64,000 nt of DNA, taken from contig WACJ01000117.1 of the NCBI GenBank assembly GCA_008973525.1, positions 496,001 through 560,000 of the forward strand, read 5' to 3'. The stretch is from Stenopsyche tienmushanensis (lineage: Eukaryota; Arthropoda; Insecta; Trichoptera; Stenopsychidae). The first letter of the stretch is position 1; each line of letters opens with the position of its first letter. This document shows, in pieces, positions 24,963-35,908 of the stretch. Position numbers and translations under genes: made by a program. The notes beneath the pieces were generated by a model, which made no database searches, was not told the DNA's origin, and was given only the letters and a program-made list of their open reading frames with translations.

Positions 24963-25553
24963 CAGGGGTAGCCAACCCGCGGCTCGCCTTGAATATATTT
25001 TCGGCCAGCGAGATTCATCACACTTGGAAAATATATTTATTTTATAATGGCCAAAGCAATGGCAATTGAAAAGTAAATGTAACATTTACATCAAACATAC
25101 AAAATAAATAAGAAAATTTACAGCTGCCTTTGAAAACCGATTCAGTAATTTACAGCTAGACAAACACATTTTTTTAAAAAACATATTCATCTCCTTTTCG
25201 CATTGAATTCAAATCGACCCCAGAATATCTCCAAATAGAACTGTTTGACCACCACCCAAAAATAAACTCAAATACCCAAACTGAGATCGATTTTCAAAAG
25301 CTAAGTGAAAAAGTGGAAAAACAAATATTGCACTAGTTTTAGTGTTTTAATGATTTAATTTATATTTATATATTTAATTTTTAGTGTTATATTTTTCTTT
25401 ATAATGTACGTTGAGTATCACTATTATTATATATAAAAAAAAAATCTAGTGTATCTAAATCTAATATGGGGATATATAATTTTATATGTGGCCCGCGGGG
25501 TTATGATGCATTACCAAAGTGGCCCGTAAGATCATTTGGGTTGGCCACCCCTG
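24963..25553. mobile_element. hAT-type MITE with 8-bp target duplication
   Basis: The ends are CAGGGGTAGCCAACCCG and, inverted, GGGTTGGCCACCCCTG. The flanks are GTCTAGTA (24955-24962) and GTCTACTA (25554-25561), an 8-bp duplication with one mismatch. No coding capacity is seen. It sits inside the dispersed repeat whose uninterrupted copy is at 7270-7366. Confidence 0.85.
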
Positions 25554-25561
25554 GTCTACTA

Positions 25562-26247
25562 ATTGCTAAGGTAAAAGGTACTGAAAATTGGTGTGCCTAT
25601 ATTTCTTCTCCGAAACATAAGTACGATGATGTTTAAGATATCATCGAAGCTACAGTTTGTAATGAAAAAATTCACGGAGAATATGTTGTGTCCCAATGAT
25701 AAAACGTGTGTAGTTTCCGATGCGAGCATCAATAAAGCACAGGGACACACAGGGTATGCGTGCATGCTTTTCACGTGGATAGCTATATGTGAACTGCTCA
25801 CGCTCTTCTCATTTATTACCAGACGGTACGCATCATTTGGAAAAACATTGTGTATCCAAAAGCATTTCATTGGCACGGTATAAGCAGAATCTTTGGGACG
25901 GGAAAAAAGATATGCAGACTCCTGCTCAACAAAAAGAACAAAGTGAAAATCGAAAATCAGGGAGCTTACAAGATCATATGCTCAGTCTTCATCATATCGT
26001 AGAATGAACGAATCAATAGATAGATCAACCACGGCGGGACAGAACATCATAAAGCAGTCTCGCAATTGGATTTACAAATAGCCAATAAACGAACATTTTA
26101 TGAAGAACGATCATCAGTTTCATATTTTGTTGGTACAAAGGCCATAGCAACCGTTGAAGTTAAAGTTAATAGTTAAAAAGTTAGAACATTTTTAATAATA
26201 CTGCAAATTTTCGCAAATACGCCTCGTATCAAGCCAATATACACTCA
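25562..26247. other. Intergenic, no gene recognised
   Basis: Open frames on both strands at 25559-25883 and 25789-26007 lack homology I recognise and overlap each other antisense. I do not support any of them as genes. Confidence 0.4.
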
Positions 26248-27050
26248 AACCTCTTTTTGTGCGACTTTTTTTGTGCGATTTCGAAGTTATGCGGTTTTTG
26301 TGAAGTGATTTCTTTTTTTTAATTTCATAAAGAGTACGTATCGAGATATTTTGTATAAAATAGAAAATAAATCATCAACACTAACAGAAACTTTTTAAAA
26401 ATATTGTTTCAACTTTTCTTCAAATTACATTCTCCAAAGGAATTTCCAAAATTCCAATTACGGAGTTTTAGTGACGCGACAACTTAGCCAGTCCTACCAT
26501 AATAAAATCTTTTAACGCGTTTTTCTCGAAACTACTTTTTTCAACTCGGTTGACATCATATCTCAAGTTTCAATTAATTATTTTACTTCAAACTGGGTAC
26601 GAATCTTTTCTATATAACCCTCTGTTATTCCTACCAGATTTATGCTAAAAAATATTTTTTAACTGTTAACTGACAAAATAAGGCCAAAAAATAACTTAAC
26701 TGATATTTTTTAATAGTCGCCATTTTGTAATTTTTTTTTGCGTTATGAACTACAGTGACATCTTTACTAATATGAATCTACACAGAACAAAGATGACATT
26801 GACACTGGGTATACTATTTCTTCGGAAGAAGAGGGCGATTTTGAGTCATATCGAAAATCGCGACGAAAATTAATTAAAATACACCTAAACTTTTTTTGTG
26901 CGGTATATGCGTTCTGCGGAAAATCGCACAAAAAAAGCTATGACTTTATGACTACGGTTTGTAAAATCCATGCAACGAATCTTTACTTTTTCTGTGTGAG
27001 TCATAGCTTTTTTTGTGCGATTTCTTTTTATGCGATTCGAATGTGTTTTT
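26248..27050. mobile_element. Tigger/pogo-like MITE, rearranged
   Basis: Begins TACACTCAAACCTCTTTTTG, followed by GTGCGATTTCGAAGTTATGC, matching the left end of the 39862 element. At 26878 a second terminus-like block (ACACCTAAACTTTTTTTGTG) occurs in the opposite sense to the expected right end, so the right half is inverted or belongs to a second copy. The terminal style and TA flank resemble Tigger elements; the assignment is tentative. Confidence 0.55.
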
Positions 27051-27467
27051 GCAAAAAAAATAACCGTTGATTTTGGTCTTTTTGACTACATGAATATGAA
27101 TTGAATCAACATCGACAACAAGTTTGCTGATTTATTCACAAAATCGTTCCAAATATTATTTTTCTTAATATTTGTACATCTTATCGTTTTATTATCGACA
27201 TTTTAGAACATCCGAATTTGAATAACCTTAGAACCTTCTTTGTTTTCCAATCTATATATAACATAAAAACATGCCCAATGACTATAGTTAGTAAGCTGCT
27301 GCCATCATCAAAATAATGTGAGTTCAAATCATTATTCATTTTTGATCATATTTAAAGATTTTTTCCCCCCTGTATGATAAACTTCTAAATCTAATTTCAT
27401 CCGACCTACTTGTTTGACTGTAAATTCGTCGAAAATTGATTATATCTATTTTTTACAGTTCTCTAAA

Positions 27468-27767
27468 ATGCTACCCGAAGACATGTGCTCAATTTGCTTA
27501 AACAAATTTGTTGATAAATCTTGTACGAAAAAATGTATGCATTATTTTTGCTTCGAATGCATTCTTAGATGGACTCAAGTAAGTTTATTTCCAGTGAATA
27601 AATGAGAAAGGCAGATTTTTTAAATGTTAATCGAAACACCATATTTTTTCCAATTTAAGATTAGCAAAAATTGTCCATTGTGCAAAATGAAGATACATGG
27701 AATAATACACAAAATAAAAGGCGATTCTGATTATGAAATCTATGATATTGCATTAAGAAATGTATGA
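27468..27767 (+). CDS. RING-c: truncated two-exon RING gene
   Basis: Exons 27468-27578 and 27660-27767 encode 72 aa. A 3' splice site (TTTTTTACAG) lies 9 nt before the ATG, as in the other cluster genes. The RING is intact: M-C-S-I-C, C-M-H-Y-F-C-F-E-C-I-L-R-W in exon 1 and C-P-L-C in exon 2, then I-I-H-K-I-K-G-D-S-D-Y-E-I, the same continuation as RING-d and RING-f. Where those genes have AG|GTAA, this copy reads AGAAATGTATGA, so the phase-2 donor is lost and translation stops. No microexons were found before the Helitron that starts 78 bp later. It is either a minimal RING protein or a recent pseudogene. Confidence 0.6.
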
Positions 27768-28589
27768 AGTTAATCAACAACCTTAAAAAAAATGTTCTCG
27801 TTTTTTCTTCGTCATTTTATCTGTTATATGCTATTTTTTTTATATCTAATATATAAAAATAAGTTGCGTTTCCCGTCTAATGCTCGGGCGAAATGGGTTG
27901 ATATGCGCGTTCATCGGATTGAGACAAAACTTGGTCCACTTATTGCCAAGGGATCAGGGGGTGACATAGGCATAGTACAATTAACTTACAGTAGATTTTT
28001 AATTCAAAACTTAATGTGTGAAAGTTGTTGATTCTGACGTGTTTGAGATTACGCGTTGCTAAGGCTATAGGTATATAGTACCTACAAGTTGCAGTAGGAG
28101 GCGTCGTGTCGTCGTCACATACAACACATACGTCAAACGTCAATGTCATTTGCAGGTTATCCATCGGCGTGAGTCAATTATATCCAAATTATTTATCGCA
28201 AGCACTTTTAAAATGCTTCATTTCATTCATCGCTTATTCACGTACGTAACAACCGAAAAAGTACGTTTGAGTGCTATCCGATAAAAAATCAGACGACCAA
28301 CGTGCAACGAGAATCGAAAGTACATGTTGATTTGAATATTGCTGCATTTCAATATGATATTCATTACGATTACAGTTTGCATCCCAGTGTAAAATGGATA
28401 AAGGTTAAATCCTGTTAACGAGGGGCAAATTTATTGGTAAATTGAAAACGCCTTCATTTCGACACAATGAAAACAAACAAACCTAACCTAACCAGATTTG
28501 AATTTAAATTTAATTTAAAAAATAAAAAACAAGAATCAAATGAATAATTATTTTATTTAATAACAATATGTTGACGATTGATTTGATTT

Positions 28590-28622
28590 GATCAGAGCTT
28601 GATTTTCAATCAAGCTCTGATC
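28590..28622. repeat. Perfect 15-bp hairpin
   Basis: GATCAGAGCTTGATT and its exact reverse complement are separated by TTC. It lies inside the Helitron just before the helicase remnant. Confidence 0.9.
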
Positions 28623-28636
28623 GAAATCGAAGACAT

Positions 28637-29939
28637 TTGCTTAACCATCAACATCAAAGAATTCATTCAACAAGAATTCGTTCTGCACTTGAACAGCAGT
28701 ACAATGCTAATGATTTGGATGCATTTGTCGAAGCAAACGAACAACTTTTGCTTGCGGAACAAAAATTGACCTACGATACAATTACAAATGATCTGTTCTT
28801 CCTTGATGCGCCTGGCGGTACTGGAAAAACGTATCTCATCACTTTACTATTGGCTCACATTCGATCTCAAAATAGAATTGCTTTAGCTCTTGCTTCATTA
28901 GGTATTGCGGCAACATTATTAGATGGTGGACGAACAGCGCATTCGGCATTCAAATTGCCATTAGATATGCATTTATTGGAAGCTCTGACATGTAACATTC
29001 CTAAAGTTTCTGACATAGCTAAAGTTTTGAAAATTTGCAAGGGGATTATCTGGGAGGAATGCAATGCTTGATCGAACTCTTAAAGACTTACGATCAAATG
29101 CAAAACCGTTTGGTGGCGCTCTAATTTTATTATGTGGCGACTTTCGACAACCTCTTCCAGTGATGCTTTCATCGACACCAGCTGATTCTTGCCTCAAAGC
29201 ATCGCATCTTTGGAGAGACGTGCGAAAACTGACATTAAAGACAAATATGCGCGTACATTTGTAGCGTGATGCGTCGGCAGCCACATTTTTAAAACGACTA
29301 TTGAACATTGGTGAAGGAAAAGTGCATGTTGATGCTACCAAGTTTATTTCATTTCCATCGAACTTTTGCGTTGTTGTGCCATCCATCGATTTACTCATTC
29401 AGAAAGTTTTTCCGCAGATTTTTAGTAATTATAAAAATCATTATTGGCTTTGCGAACATGCTATTTTGGCAGCAGAAAACACCGACGTCAATACAATCAA
29501 CCACACAATACAATAACAAATTGCAAATGATTTTGTTACCTACAAATCGATTGATAGCGCCATGAATGCAGACCAAGTTACTAACTATCCAATCGAGTTT
29601 TTAAATTCGTCAGATCTTCCTGATGTGCCACCTTACAAATTGGAACAAGACTCACTATGAAGAAATTGATGCCGAATATCATCGAAACAACTATATATTC
29701 TTAATGGAAAGTCGAAAGGAGAAGATGTGCTCATTCCCACCGACGTGCAATTTGATAAGAGACGACTGCAGCTCCCCGTTGGACTTGCATTCTCAATGAC
29801 CATCAACAAGGCACTTCAAGTGTGCGGAAGAATCTATAAAATCCACGTTGGACAGCAGAGAAATTTATTTGTATTTGTTAAAGACGGAAAAGCCAAAACT
29901 ATTCTCTACCCTAAAGCACTTAGCAGAACAATTAAGTAA
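28637..29939 (+). pseudogene. PIF1-like helicase of the Helitron, broken
   Basis: The Walker A motif is clear (D-A-P-G-G-T-G-K-T near 28805), followed by S-L-G-I-A-A-T-L-L-D-G-G-R-T-A-H-S. In a shifted frame come L-L-C-G-D-F-R-Q (Walker B region, near 29130) and T-N-M-R. The last part has L-P-V-G-L-A-F-S-M-T-I-N-K-A and ends at 29939. At least three frame changes make it inactive. Confidence 0.8.
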
Positions 29940-30543
29940 GCAAAATGTATGCTTTTAATATTTTTTTCTTTATATATCATTCAATATCAATAAATGTATT
30001 AATTGTCGGAAAAAATATCATTATTTATATCATTGCTAATTAAACAAGATAACTCTTTCAAATTTCAAATGGTATTTTTAGAACTATTTCTTCTGTGGCA
30101 GCAACGCGCCGGGTACCAGCTAGTTGAATAATAAAGAAAGCGCTTGGGAATATTTTAATTTGTTTTTTTTACATCGACCAAATTTCTTATATAACATATG
30201 ATATGTTCTTTATCTGTATTTATTCCATTATATCATATTATGAATGTGAAATTAGATAGTGAACCCTTCATCATCTGCTGCGAACATGGTAACTCTGTAA
30301 CTGCAGAGTTCCGTTTTATGTTTGCTTTGTATTTTTTTCCTCATAAATATACTATTAGCTATAATACCATTAAATCATTTAAACGATCTATTCATTAAGT
30401 TTAAAATTCACAACTAAAATGCATCAATCAATTACTCACAATTAACACATTTTAGGCGGGACTGCTAGTAATTGTTTCTCCGCGATTGGGACTATAAATA
30501 AGATAAGTAGCACTGTGTGTCATATTGATTTAACGCAGTATAT

Positions 30544-30975
30544 ATTAGGTTGTCTCATAAGTTTCTTTCGCAAACGAACACGGATCTAATCATAGCCAAA
30601 TAAACTTCAGCGTATTTCAACATGAGATCTTCTTCTCCAACGACATAATAGCTATCCTTTTTTGAAGAGACTTGTCACTGAAAATGAAAGTTGGATACTC
30701 TATGAGAATATCCAACGTAAACGGTCTTGGACCAAGGGTGCAGAAGCTTTAACTGTAGCTAAACTTGGCCTACATCCAAAAGAAGTTTTGGTATGCATTT
30801 GGTGGGACTGGAAGGGGGTAGTTTATAATGAGCTACTTCAGCAATGTGAAACGATCAATTCAACAAAATATTATTCAGAATTGGCCAGAATGGCCAGAAT
30901 TAGCAAACAGACGAGGCGTTGTTTTTCATGACGATAACGTCAGGCCTCATGTATCTTTGCTCGTCAGAAATGATT
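30544..30975 (+). mobile_element. irritans-type mariner, truncated copy
   Basis: The left end TAGGTTGTCTCATAAGTTTC is a mariner terminus. The transposase pieces include E-S-W-I-L-Y-E-N, A-K-L-G-L-H-P-K, I-W-W-D-W-K-G-V-V and H-D-D-N-V-R-P-H-V-S. It breaks off after V-R-N and is fused to unrelated sequence also seen (inverted) at 40850-40905. The fuller copy is at 50300-50955. Confidence 0.8.
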
Positions 30976-31079
30976 ATACAAATAAAGTTCCAAAAATACC
31001 CGACCTAACGTATAGATGGCGGTTACTGTTGTAACCACCTAAAAAATACTAGGATATAATGGGTCTTGATGCTACGTTG

Positions 31080-31490
31080 CTTCCGCGATCGTACGATTAT
31101 AGAAAATGCCGCAAAAAGCCCTAAAAGAGGACCATAAGGTTTGTATGCTCAATCGGTCCGCTTTTCGGACCGCTGATATGATCAGCTCGTATCAACATAA
31201 CGATGATTAACCTTTTAAATGCCAACGACTCACTGGCGAGTCGTATTTGTACGCGCTCATTACGCTCTGGCAGTTAAAAGGCTAAGAGGGTTTACATAAC
31301 ATAGTATATATTATAAAAACGGACGGAGTCAATCAATGTTGGTTTTTGTAAAGTAGAATGGTTAGAATGAGTAAAATAAAAACCATGCGCAACTTTCGAT
31401 CGGGTCGGTATTCTGTGTTTTGCGCCCCAATCGCAGTTGCGCCCGTGAGCGCCTACTTTGCCAGGCCCTTATTACGGTCCTGCCTTGCAC
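31080..31490 (+). repeat. Dispersed repeat family X, second long copy
   Basis: Same order of blocks as 4780-5220: CCTAAAAGAGGAC, GGTCCGCTTTTCGGACCG, a GACGGAGTCAATCA block, and then GTCGGTATTCTG with TTTTGCGCCCCAAT. Frame openness here has no recognisable protein. Confidence 0.6.
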
Positions 31491-31554
31491 GTCACGCAGA
31501 AGAGACGAATCAGTGTCCGGGTGTCCATCGCTTATCCAGGCGCCGAGACCATCA

Positions 31555-31665
31555 TCAAAGCCAATGGTACAGAGCGCGCCGTCCTCCAAGTGACCCCCTT
31601 AGTGCGATTTCTTCAACCGAAGAACGCGGCAATCGACAGCTGCCGCAGCGACGTAGGGGCTCGAG
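31555..31665 (-). repeat. Dispersed GC-richer repeat (family Z)
   Basis: The reverse complement contains CGTCGCTGCGGCAG and a TTCTTCGGTTGAAGAAAT block. Related copies are at 33735-33850 (+) and 37795-37925 (-, in RING-d intron 10). Class unknown. Confidence 0.5.
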
Positions 31666-32322
31666 AAGTCCAATACATAGCCCAATCGAAGTAAATGCAT
31701 GTTTTCCTTCGCCGGTTAATTTGACAAGCGTAGACATATGACTCATGTCTATTTTAAAATACCACCGCCTAGCATTCAATACCAACATGTAAACGTCATG
31801 AAGATTCAGTGTGCTATGTGATGTCGAAGCTCACGTTGCTAAATTTTGCACAGTGTCCGAAAAACCAACAATAAATCAATTCGCAACTGCTCATTAACAA
31901 AAGGTCAGTTTTCATCAGCGATGGGAAAAATAAATTTTCCCGGAAAAGAAATTTAAGGCGTGCTGTAAACATCCAAAAAATCAATAACATCATATCTATA
32001 ATTATAGGTGTCTGTCGACCGCGCATCTCTGGTGATTTTGATATTCTGTGCGGCGTTTACAAATATGCTTATAAATTTATACAATTTTTTTAAAATATAT
32101 TCTAATTTTTAAAGCTGGATTAGACAATGAGGGTTTTATCGCTAAACGCATATACAATAAATCGAATTAAGGCTCTTTTTTGTCCGAATTTTTCATTTCA
32201 AGGACCATAACATTGTGAGCCATTGCAAAAAAAAACTGTGTGAGAGCTCTCGTGGAAAATATTGATTATATGCATTGCGTTTTTCCATTTTCCATTAAAA
32301 GATTGCCCTATGTGTTGTGTAA

Positions 32323-32690
32323 TCTAATATATAAAAAATATTTTTGTTTGTTTGTATGTAATGCGCTGCCATACCGTTTATCAAATTACGATAAAACTTC
32401 GTTCACTTATTGCTAAGGATTGTACGAGTAACATAGGCATAGTCTTCTAATGCCAAAAAAATCAATGTTTGTTTGTCCGTATTTAATGCGCATCCATACC
32501 GTTCATCCGATTGCGATAAAACTTTGTCAACTTATTGTTTACACTTGCAGAAATAACATAAGCATAGTAAAAATATTGTTTGTGTACGCAGTTTGTTATG
32601 CGAGACGTGGCATTGCAACGCATGCCAGGCTTGCTACTTCTATATCTATACATACTCTCTATGATGTATGCCTCAGACGCAGATAGACTA
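32323..32690 (+). mobile_element. Helitron 5'-end derivatives in tandem
   Basis: A TCTAATATATAAAAAAT start is followed by sequence resembling the first 130 bp of the 27845 Helitron (CCATACCGTTTATCAAATTACGATAAAACTT type). A second, diverged repeat of the same block starts at 32444. The right end near 32635 resembles a worn Helitron terminus. These are non-autonomous. Confidence 0.5.
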
Positions 32691-32870
32691 CAAACGATTC
32701 TCTTTCTTTTTTTAACAACCTTGATATTGAAGTTTCACTTTATGTGACGTTCAATTAACCTTGCAGCGCCTTTATGAGTTTCGTTTCAAAAACAATATTC
32801 GAAAGGCGATTACGTTATTATATTTTGGCAATATCAAAAGTTATCCCGAGCCTGCTTTCGTTTATTATTT

Positions 32871-32886
32871 CCCCCCCCCCCCCCCA
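32871..32886. repeat. Poly-C run
   Basis: A run of 15-16 C residues, unusual in this AT-rich region. Its length is probably unreliable in the assembly. Confidence 0.9.
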
Positions 32887-32969
32887 GAAAGATATTAAAA
32901 TTATGGCATAACCAAAATCGGAGTGATGATAATGGAATGAAAACATTTTTCTCATTCAAATTTTGTACA

Positions 32970-33120
32970 AGAATCATCCAGAAAGTAAGGCTACAACATT
33001 TATGTAGGAAAATTCAAATATCGAGACATTTCTGTAGTCGGGGTACCATCTTTTGTATGCCAGTGTCATAGACTTCCATCACCAGCTCTTTTTGGATTCA
33101 GGGGTGACACAATATCACCG
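32970..33120 (+). repeat. Dispersed repeat with ATCCAGAAAGTAAGG end
   Basis: Blocks with ATCCAGAAAGTAAGG, TCTGTAGTCGGGGYACCAT and GCCAGTGTCATAGAC recur inverted at 36700-36905. The terminal sequence resembles mariner-type ends. No coding capacity. Confidence 0.5.
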
Positions 33121-33957
33121 AGGAGACTTCGAAAAATGTTAGTAAATTCTTCGTTCGTTCTGTAAAGATTGGAGGTGGCGGGAGCGCGCGACGACCTCTT
33201 AATCGGAAGAATTTACTGTGACTGAACAAAATGGCCGACATGCGGAACCAAATATACTGACCATTAACTCGCCAACTTCGAAAAAAAAAATCTCCTCAAC
33301 TCTCACAGGATTCTATTACATTTTCTGTCCTCTTTGTTTGATTAAATGTCAATATATAATATTTATCAAGCCCGTGTATGAATACATCCTTTGTTTGGAA
33401 AGGACATGCGATTAGTCATTTAATGAACCGATATTTCTTCTTGAAACTACATTCAGTAGTCAATTTCTATATTTATATATTTTTAAACACCATGTAACCT
33501 TTATTTTTTAAATCAAAGAGTGTCGTAAATGGCATAAAATGTTATTTTAAAAATATCGCGTAATCTCATGATGACTAAGTGCGTCGATATGAATATCACT
33601 ATAATACTTTTTTGTTCCTTAATTAACAGATATTATATTTAAAATATTTAATAATTTGAAGCAATGAGTGCTTATAAAATAGTTAGGATTCACTCTGGTC
33701 ATATGGTTCTTAGTAGCTGCTACTCTGCTTGTGTTTTTTGACCCCGGTCACTTTAGTCGCTGCGGCAGTCTTCTATTATCGCGTTGTTCGGCTTTGGAAA
33801 CCGAACCGCGGAGTCACTCGAGGTACGGGGCGCTCAAAAACGTTAGTCTCGATGATGATCCTGTCAAAAATTTCATTGTGACTATTTTAAAACAAATCGC
33901 TCATCGTTCGCAGAAATTTCAAATTGTGTATTTTCCTTATTATTTCAGTCTTCAAAG

Positions 33958-35876
33958 ATGGCCAGTAGTGACGAGTGCTCCATTTGTTTGAACAATTTTG
34001 ACGATAAGTCTCACGTGGAGGATTGTCTACATAGTTTTTGTTTTAAATGCATCACTACTTGGACAGAAGTATGACTATTTGATATTAAAAAAAATATGTA
34101 TTAAAAAATGAAGTATATACAGTTTTAGTTTATTTTTAGCAAAATACAAAATGTCCCATGTGCAAAAGAGAGATTATTCAGATTTTACATAACATCCGAG
34201 GGGATTCGAACTATGAAATCCATGATATCAAAATTGGAAGGTAATAAAACTTCTATAAAGTTAAATATTAAAAATACAATTTGAATATTAAAAATACATC
34301 CATTCCCTTATTAAACTAGTTTCAACTAGTAAAAACGCGTTCTAACTAAATAAGGATTTTGACAGTAAATTTACTAATATATTTGCAAATAAATTATATA
34401 TGTTATGTTTAGGGATAATGCCAATGGAATAAATGATCCTGAACCTGCATTGAATAATGAAGCTGCTCCAGCTATTAGGTATATCCTACATTTTATGATT
34501 AAAAGCTACAGTGTACCAACACTGAAATGAGCTTTAAGATTGGATTTTATTGATGATTGATTTAGAATTATGAAACAGCGTTTATTAATCACGGTGTTAA
34601 TTCATTTCAGGGATGATCTTGATTTTAACGATGATGAAATTTTGGTAAATGATAATCATTTTTTGGATGGAGAAAACGAATGGTTCGTGAGGTATCTTTC
34701 AAGTCTAAGCTTATCTTCCAATATGTAATAATGTTGATCCAGAATATGTAGATTTAATTTGTTCAACAGGGATTTAGACACAATGGAACAAGAATGCAAT
34801 TTGATGCCGACGGTTGGGGAAAGCAGGTAATTTATTTAATTTACAAATAATATTTTTATATACCTTTAGATAGCTACAATTTTAATGCCAATACATTTAT
34901 ATCGATCCTTTATCTTATGTTTGGGCATGTCGGCCGAGAGAGAGGCGCTCTTGTGCCGTATCAGTGGTCCTTTTACTGGACCTCTTGGCCACAGGGACTT
35001 GGTGGCCATTCCCGGTGCCTTTTCGGCGTTCAAGGCCTTCTACCATAGGTAGCATTGGACAGATACTATTTTTAGTATACGTCCTCTACCATAACATGTC
35101 ACTACGGGTTGATCATATACTTGTATCAACCTAGATGTGAATAATGAGAAAAAATAAAATAAAAAAAGATCTTTTATCCCGAACCTAATGTCATCCAAGG
35201 AAATCTTGCATTTTTTTAAAAAATGTTTCATACAACCCCCATATGAAAATATAAGTGTAAACAAAGGATATCAATTGATTGTTGTGATTCGAAAACGGAA
35301 CCCACTTTATTTCAAAGGATCACCAGCCTTCCTAATAACATAAGCTCCTAGTGGGCACTAATTGGATTAAACAATTCGATTCCACCCAATTCCACCCCGA
35401 TCAGTCTAAAAAAGCAACAAAGTGACCGGAATAGATAATTTGTGTCTAGGGAGGTTCGATTAACGAACGATTCGATTTTTAATAAAGAGATCTATTGAAT
35501 AATGGAACGATGAAATTATAATGGACTTGTTATTCTGTTGCCTGTACTCTGCCATGCTTCAAAGCATACCGGTCGCTATGTTTCGCATAAAGTCTAAATT
35601 AGTGAATTTTATAGTGATTTTTTTATAGCGCGGGCGATTTACCATCCCCATGTAGTAGCGCTGTTAACAGTGACATCTTCCATCTCTCTTCAGGTGAAAT
35701 GTGTTATTTTAACAGCGCCATCTCTTGTGGTCCTGCGGAGACATTGCACCTGCATACCGACCGATCGCTTCTTGTGCATGCACCGTTGCCGGTTGGGTAG
35801 TGACGCGCAGGAGGCGGAAATCGGGAGAGTCGTCGATTAGCCTTGACCGCGGGAGGTCGTCCCTCCTGCAGCCAGA

Positions 35877-35908
<32 letters not shown>

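Larger units (their letters stand above)
27845..30123 (+). mobile_element. Helitron with both termini, decayed helicase
   Basis: The left end TCTAATATATAAAAATAAG follows an A, and the right end GCGCCGGGTACCAGCTAG precedes a T, so the insertion is between A and T as expected. The GC-rich hairpin plus CTAG is a typical Helitron 3' end. Inside, 28637-29939 holds PIF1-type helicase remnants. No replication-initiator (Rep) motif was recognised. Length is about 2.28 kb. Confidence 0.85.
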
